Positions 15,160 through 16,849 of a stretch of 16,849 nucleotides of DNA are shown here, one piece after another. How positions within the stretch are numbered: position 1 is the stretch's first letter; each line of letters begins with the position of its first letter. This DNA comes from Marisimplicoccus sp038110465 (GTDB lineage Bacteria > Bacteroidota > Bacteroidia > Flavobacteriales > Flavobacteriaceae), in contig JAYNJU010000012.1 of NCBI GenBank assembly GCA_038110465.1, positions 1-16,849 of the forward strand, written 5' to 3'. Both the position numbers and the translations under genes were made by a program. Below the pieces are notes generated by a model, which saw only the letters and a program-made list of their open reading frames with translations, searched no databases and was not told the DNA's origin.

Positions 15160-16074
15160 ATGTTAAATTTGATAAAATTATATCAATTGAAAAAAAGCAA
15201 ACCTATATTTCTTATTTTAATAGCTCTATTTACTGTTTTCAATTCCTATTCTCAAAATCAATTAAATTTAGATGTAGATAATGACCTTTATTTTAATAGA
15301 GATTTTTATTATTCATCAGGAATTTTTTTATCATTTATTAAACCTAACGAGAAGAAAACAAGGTATTCTACATACAAAATAGGTCAACTAATTTATACCC
15401 CCTCAATGAGATATGAATCAAACCCATTAAAATATGACTATCCATACAGTGGTTATCTTTTTTTAGAATATCAATCTAAAAGAAAGACTTCTGAAAAATC
15501 AAGTTTTTCAATAGGAGGTCAAATAGGTATTACAGGAGATCCTTCTTTGGCTAGAGGAATGCAAAACCTTTATCATGATTTAGTTCTGAATCTTCCCAAC
15601 CTTAAATGGGAAGCTCAATTGCCTCAGGCAATTCATATTAATGTTTTAGGTAGTTTTTATAATGGATTTAAACTGGATGAAAAAATTAATTTGGTAACAA
15701 ATATCTATACTAGGATTGGAACTTATCAAATAATGTCAGGACTTAATATGGGTATTTTAATTGGCGATCTTTCTTGGTTTAACTTTAAAGAAGGTATAAT
15801 TAATGATAATAATTCAAAATCATCATTCTTTATCGGGACCAGTCAAGAATTATATTTTTTTGATTATAAGCTTGAAGGCAGCTTGTTTAATGACGACGCA
15901 CCTTTAGTAATGCCATCAGAAAAATATAGAAATCAAATTGAGCTTGGAATTAAAAAAACATTTAAAAATTTTCAGATACTTACAACTTATAACACAATGT
16001 CAAAAGAAACTATAAAACAGAGAACTTTTCGACACCCATTTTTAAAAATTAGCTTAACATTTTTTCTTCACTAA
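15160..16074 (+). CDS. LpxR-family outer-membrane lipid A deacylase
   Basis: LpxR enzymes are 12-stranded outer-membrane barrels that remove the 3'-acyloxyacyl group from lipid A. Seen here: a signal peptide ending near SYS-Q, then a mature N-terminus with the family pattern N41-D42-L-Y-F-N-R-D-F-Y-Y-S-S-G, where N and D match the conserved active-site pair and the YYSSG segment replaces the usual YTNG. IYTPSMRYESNPL, YPYSGYLFLEYQ and IGITGDPSLARGMQNLYHD (H139 as the likely catalytic His) are also family landmarks. The protein ends in aromatic FFLH, typical of a barrel. Total length is 304 from the ATG. The start is uncertain: a TTG at 15187 would give a more standard signal peptide (KKSKPIFLILIALF) and leave 32 bases to the divergent GNAT gene. 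The exact lipid A substrate in this organism is unknown. Confidence 0.8.
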   Translation: MLNLIKLYQLKKSKPIFLILIALFTVFNSYSQNQLNLDVDNDLYFNRDFYYSSGIFLSFIKPNEKKTRYSTYKIGQLIYTPSMRYESNPLKYDYPYSGYLFLEYQSKRKTSEKSSFSIGGQIGITGDPSLARGMQNLYHDLVLNLPNLKWEAQLPQAIHINVLGSFYNGFKLDEKINLVTNIYTRIGTYQIMSGLNMGILIGDLSWFNFKEGIINDNNSKSSFFIGTSQELYFFDYKLEGSLFNDDAPLVMPSEKYRNQIELGIKKTFKNFQILTTYNTMSKETIKQRTFRHPFLKISLTFFLH

Positions 16075-16191
16075 TTTTAACTTTTCTTTAAAATTAAATC
16101 AGCTTTTTTAAACCTATTTTTATAGTGTTGATTCACAAACGCTCCTAGGTCATTTTAGTCCTTTTTTAGCTAGGTTAATTTTGAATTTTTG
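16075..16191. other. Longest intergenic stretch, between convergent genes
   Basis: These 117 bases separate the stops of the LpxR-family gene and the beta-propeller-like gene. They are AT-rich and contain the left arm and most of the loop of the inverted repeat described separately. No small ORF, tRNA or promoter match was seen. Confidence 0.7.
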
Positions 16192-16216
16192 TTAATTGGT
16201 TTTGTTAGGAGCGTTT
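16137..16216 (+). terminator. Inverted repeat with T-run after the LpxR-family gene
   Basis: AAACGCTCCTA (16137-16147) and TAGGAGCGTTT (16206-16216) are perfect 11-base inverted copies separated by 58 bases. The right arm runs into seven Ts (16214-16220), as in an intrinsic terminator for the + strand gene. The long loop is unusual for a terminator. A smaller competing stem, CCTAG (16144-16148) with CTAGG (16170-16174), lies within. The right arm is inside the convergent gene's last codons. Confidence 0.4.
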
Positions 16217-16849
16217 TTTTCTAATCCTAATTTATACATAAAAGGACTACCTATACCTTCATCTTCTGATGTAACCCAAAACGTAGAATCATCAATAATT
16301 TTTACAGCTTCTATTTGTGCTCTTTCAACAGGTATTTTATACTTACTAAAAGAGTTTCTTTGTAGGTTTTCAGAATTAAAATCTTTAAATAGTATTAAAT
16401 ACTGCTCTCCTTTTGAATTGTAGCTTACTAGAGATAATAATTTCAAATTATTATTATAATCACCACCGGTAATTAAGGATCCTATTTCAAACTCTGCTAC
16501 ACTTGAAAGTATTTGTTCTGAATTTTTTGAATCAATCAAATAAACATGAGTCTTTAGAGAGTCTCGATCTTTAGAAAAAAGAGCAATTTTTTCATTAATT
16601 ATTACTAATGCTTCAGCATCAAATTTATGTTTTGCAGAAGGGATGAATGAGTTTTGATCAGAATATTTAATATTAATTTTTGTTTCAAGTACAAACTTTT
16701 CATTATTTCTTAGTTTAATAATATTTAAGTTTTTTCTTGTACCAAAGTTGTTTCCAGTATCTGCTATATAAATGTAATTATCATCTGCAGCAATATCCTC
16801 CCAATCATTATTTTTTATTTCTTCATTTGAATTTTCATTAAGATTAATT
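16192..16849 (-). CDS. C-terminal part of a DWED-motif protein, probable beta-propeller; continues beyond the window
   Basis: The minus-strand frame is open from the right edge of the window to the stop at 16192, at least 218 residues, so the N-terminus and any signal peptide are outside. A TTG at 16537-16539 is internal, not a start, because the conserved part lies upstream. The first visible region reads NNDWEDIAADDNYIYIADTGNN, followed by DAEALVIINEKIALFSKDR and later VERAQIEAVKIIDDSTFWVTSEDEG. This spacing of DWED, DAEAL and the late E-A/SEDEG motifs matches a family of exported Bacteroidota proteins usually called hypothetical or esterase-like/NHL-type propellers. Repeated short beta-strand pairs (YIYIADT, IALFSKD, FWVTSED) support a propeller fold. 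Function and ligand are unknown. No C-terminal sorting domain of the type IX secretion system is seen, since the protein ends NAPNKTN. Confidence 0.7.
   Translation of the reverse strand, partial: INLNENSNEEIKNNDWEDIAADDNYIYIADTGNNFGTRKNLNIIKLRNNEKFVLETKINIKYSDQNSFIPSAKHKFDAEALVIINEKIALFSKDRDSLKTHVYLIDSKNSEQILSSVAEFEIGSLITGGDYNNNLKLLSLVSYNSKGEQYLILFKDFNSENLQRNSFSKYKIPVERAQIEAVKIIDDSTFWVTSEDEGIGSPFMYKLGLEKNAPNKTN

Noticed and set aside
16196..16423. 75-residue plus-strand ORF
   Set aside because: It is antisense to the propeller-like gene, whose frame encodes conserved motifs and continues to the window edge.
1..16849. A defence, mobile or biosynthetic system
   Set aside because: All genes belong to housekeeping or envelope families; no nuclease, toxin, integrase, transposase, repeat array or biosynthetic cluster signature was seen.

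Overview
The window is an AT-rich chromosomal segment from a member of the Bacteroidota, most likely a marine or uncultured Flavobacteriia-type organism with a compact genome. The evidence is the gene content (a DUF4292 lipoprotein next to an EnvC-like protein, an HU-CCDC81/SPOR protein, a Bacteroidota-type M24 peptidase), very A/T-biased codon use, a near-general lack of Shine-Dalgarno sequences, and a textbook Bacteroidota promoter (TTTG-N19-TAnnTTTG) upstream of trpS. Nothing looks mobile: there are no insertion sequences, tRNAs, integrases, CRISPR arrays or phage genes. No gene-free stretch exceeds 300 bases; the longest is about 117 bp (16075-16191).

Layout. (1) 1-2432: the end of the F1 ATP synthase operon, atpA (5' end cut by the window edge) and atpG. 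(2) 2480-5608: a tight three-gene + strand group of a sugar-phosphate nucleotidyltransferase, a DUF4292 lipoprotein and an EnvC-like degenerate LytM protein. The lipoprotein gene is interrupted by a 100-N scaffold gap that is almost certainly an assembly artefact, because both sides of the gap carry the same 55 bases and merging them restores one reading frame. (3) 5611-7499, minus strand: an HU-CCDC81/SPOR envelope protein downstream of trpS. (4) 7583-8362: a PlsC-type acyltransferase, divergent from trpS and convergent with recA. (5) 8359-9360, minus strand: recA. (6) 9415-14648, + strand: a secreted M24 metallopeptidase, a maltose-O-acetyltransferase-like enzyme, trhO (tRNA U34 hydroxylation) and a class A penicillin-binding protein, separated by -8, 24 and 1 bp. 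(7) 14645-15154, minus strand: a GNAT acetyltransferase. (8) 15160-16074: an LpxR-family lipid A deacylase. (9) 16192 to the right edge, minus strand: the C-terminal part of a DWED-motif, probably beta-propeller protein that continues beyond the window.

Functionally the window mixes core housekeeping (ATP synthase, TrpS, RecA, TrhO) with many envelope functions: peptidoglycan synthesis (PBP1A), a probable amidase activator (EnvC-like), peptidoglycan binding (SPOR), phospholipid synthesis (PlsC), lipid A editing (LpxR) and probable polysaccharide precursor supply (nucleotidyltransferase). Gene packing is extreme: three convergent pairs end within -4 to +2 bp of each other. No clearly new multi-gene system was found. 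The observations most worth a second look are the mergeable scaffold gap, the complete loss of metal ligands in the EnvC-like protein, the HU-like/SPOR fusion, the LpxR homologue with its uncertain start, and two terminator-like structures lying inside coding sequence.
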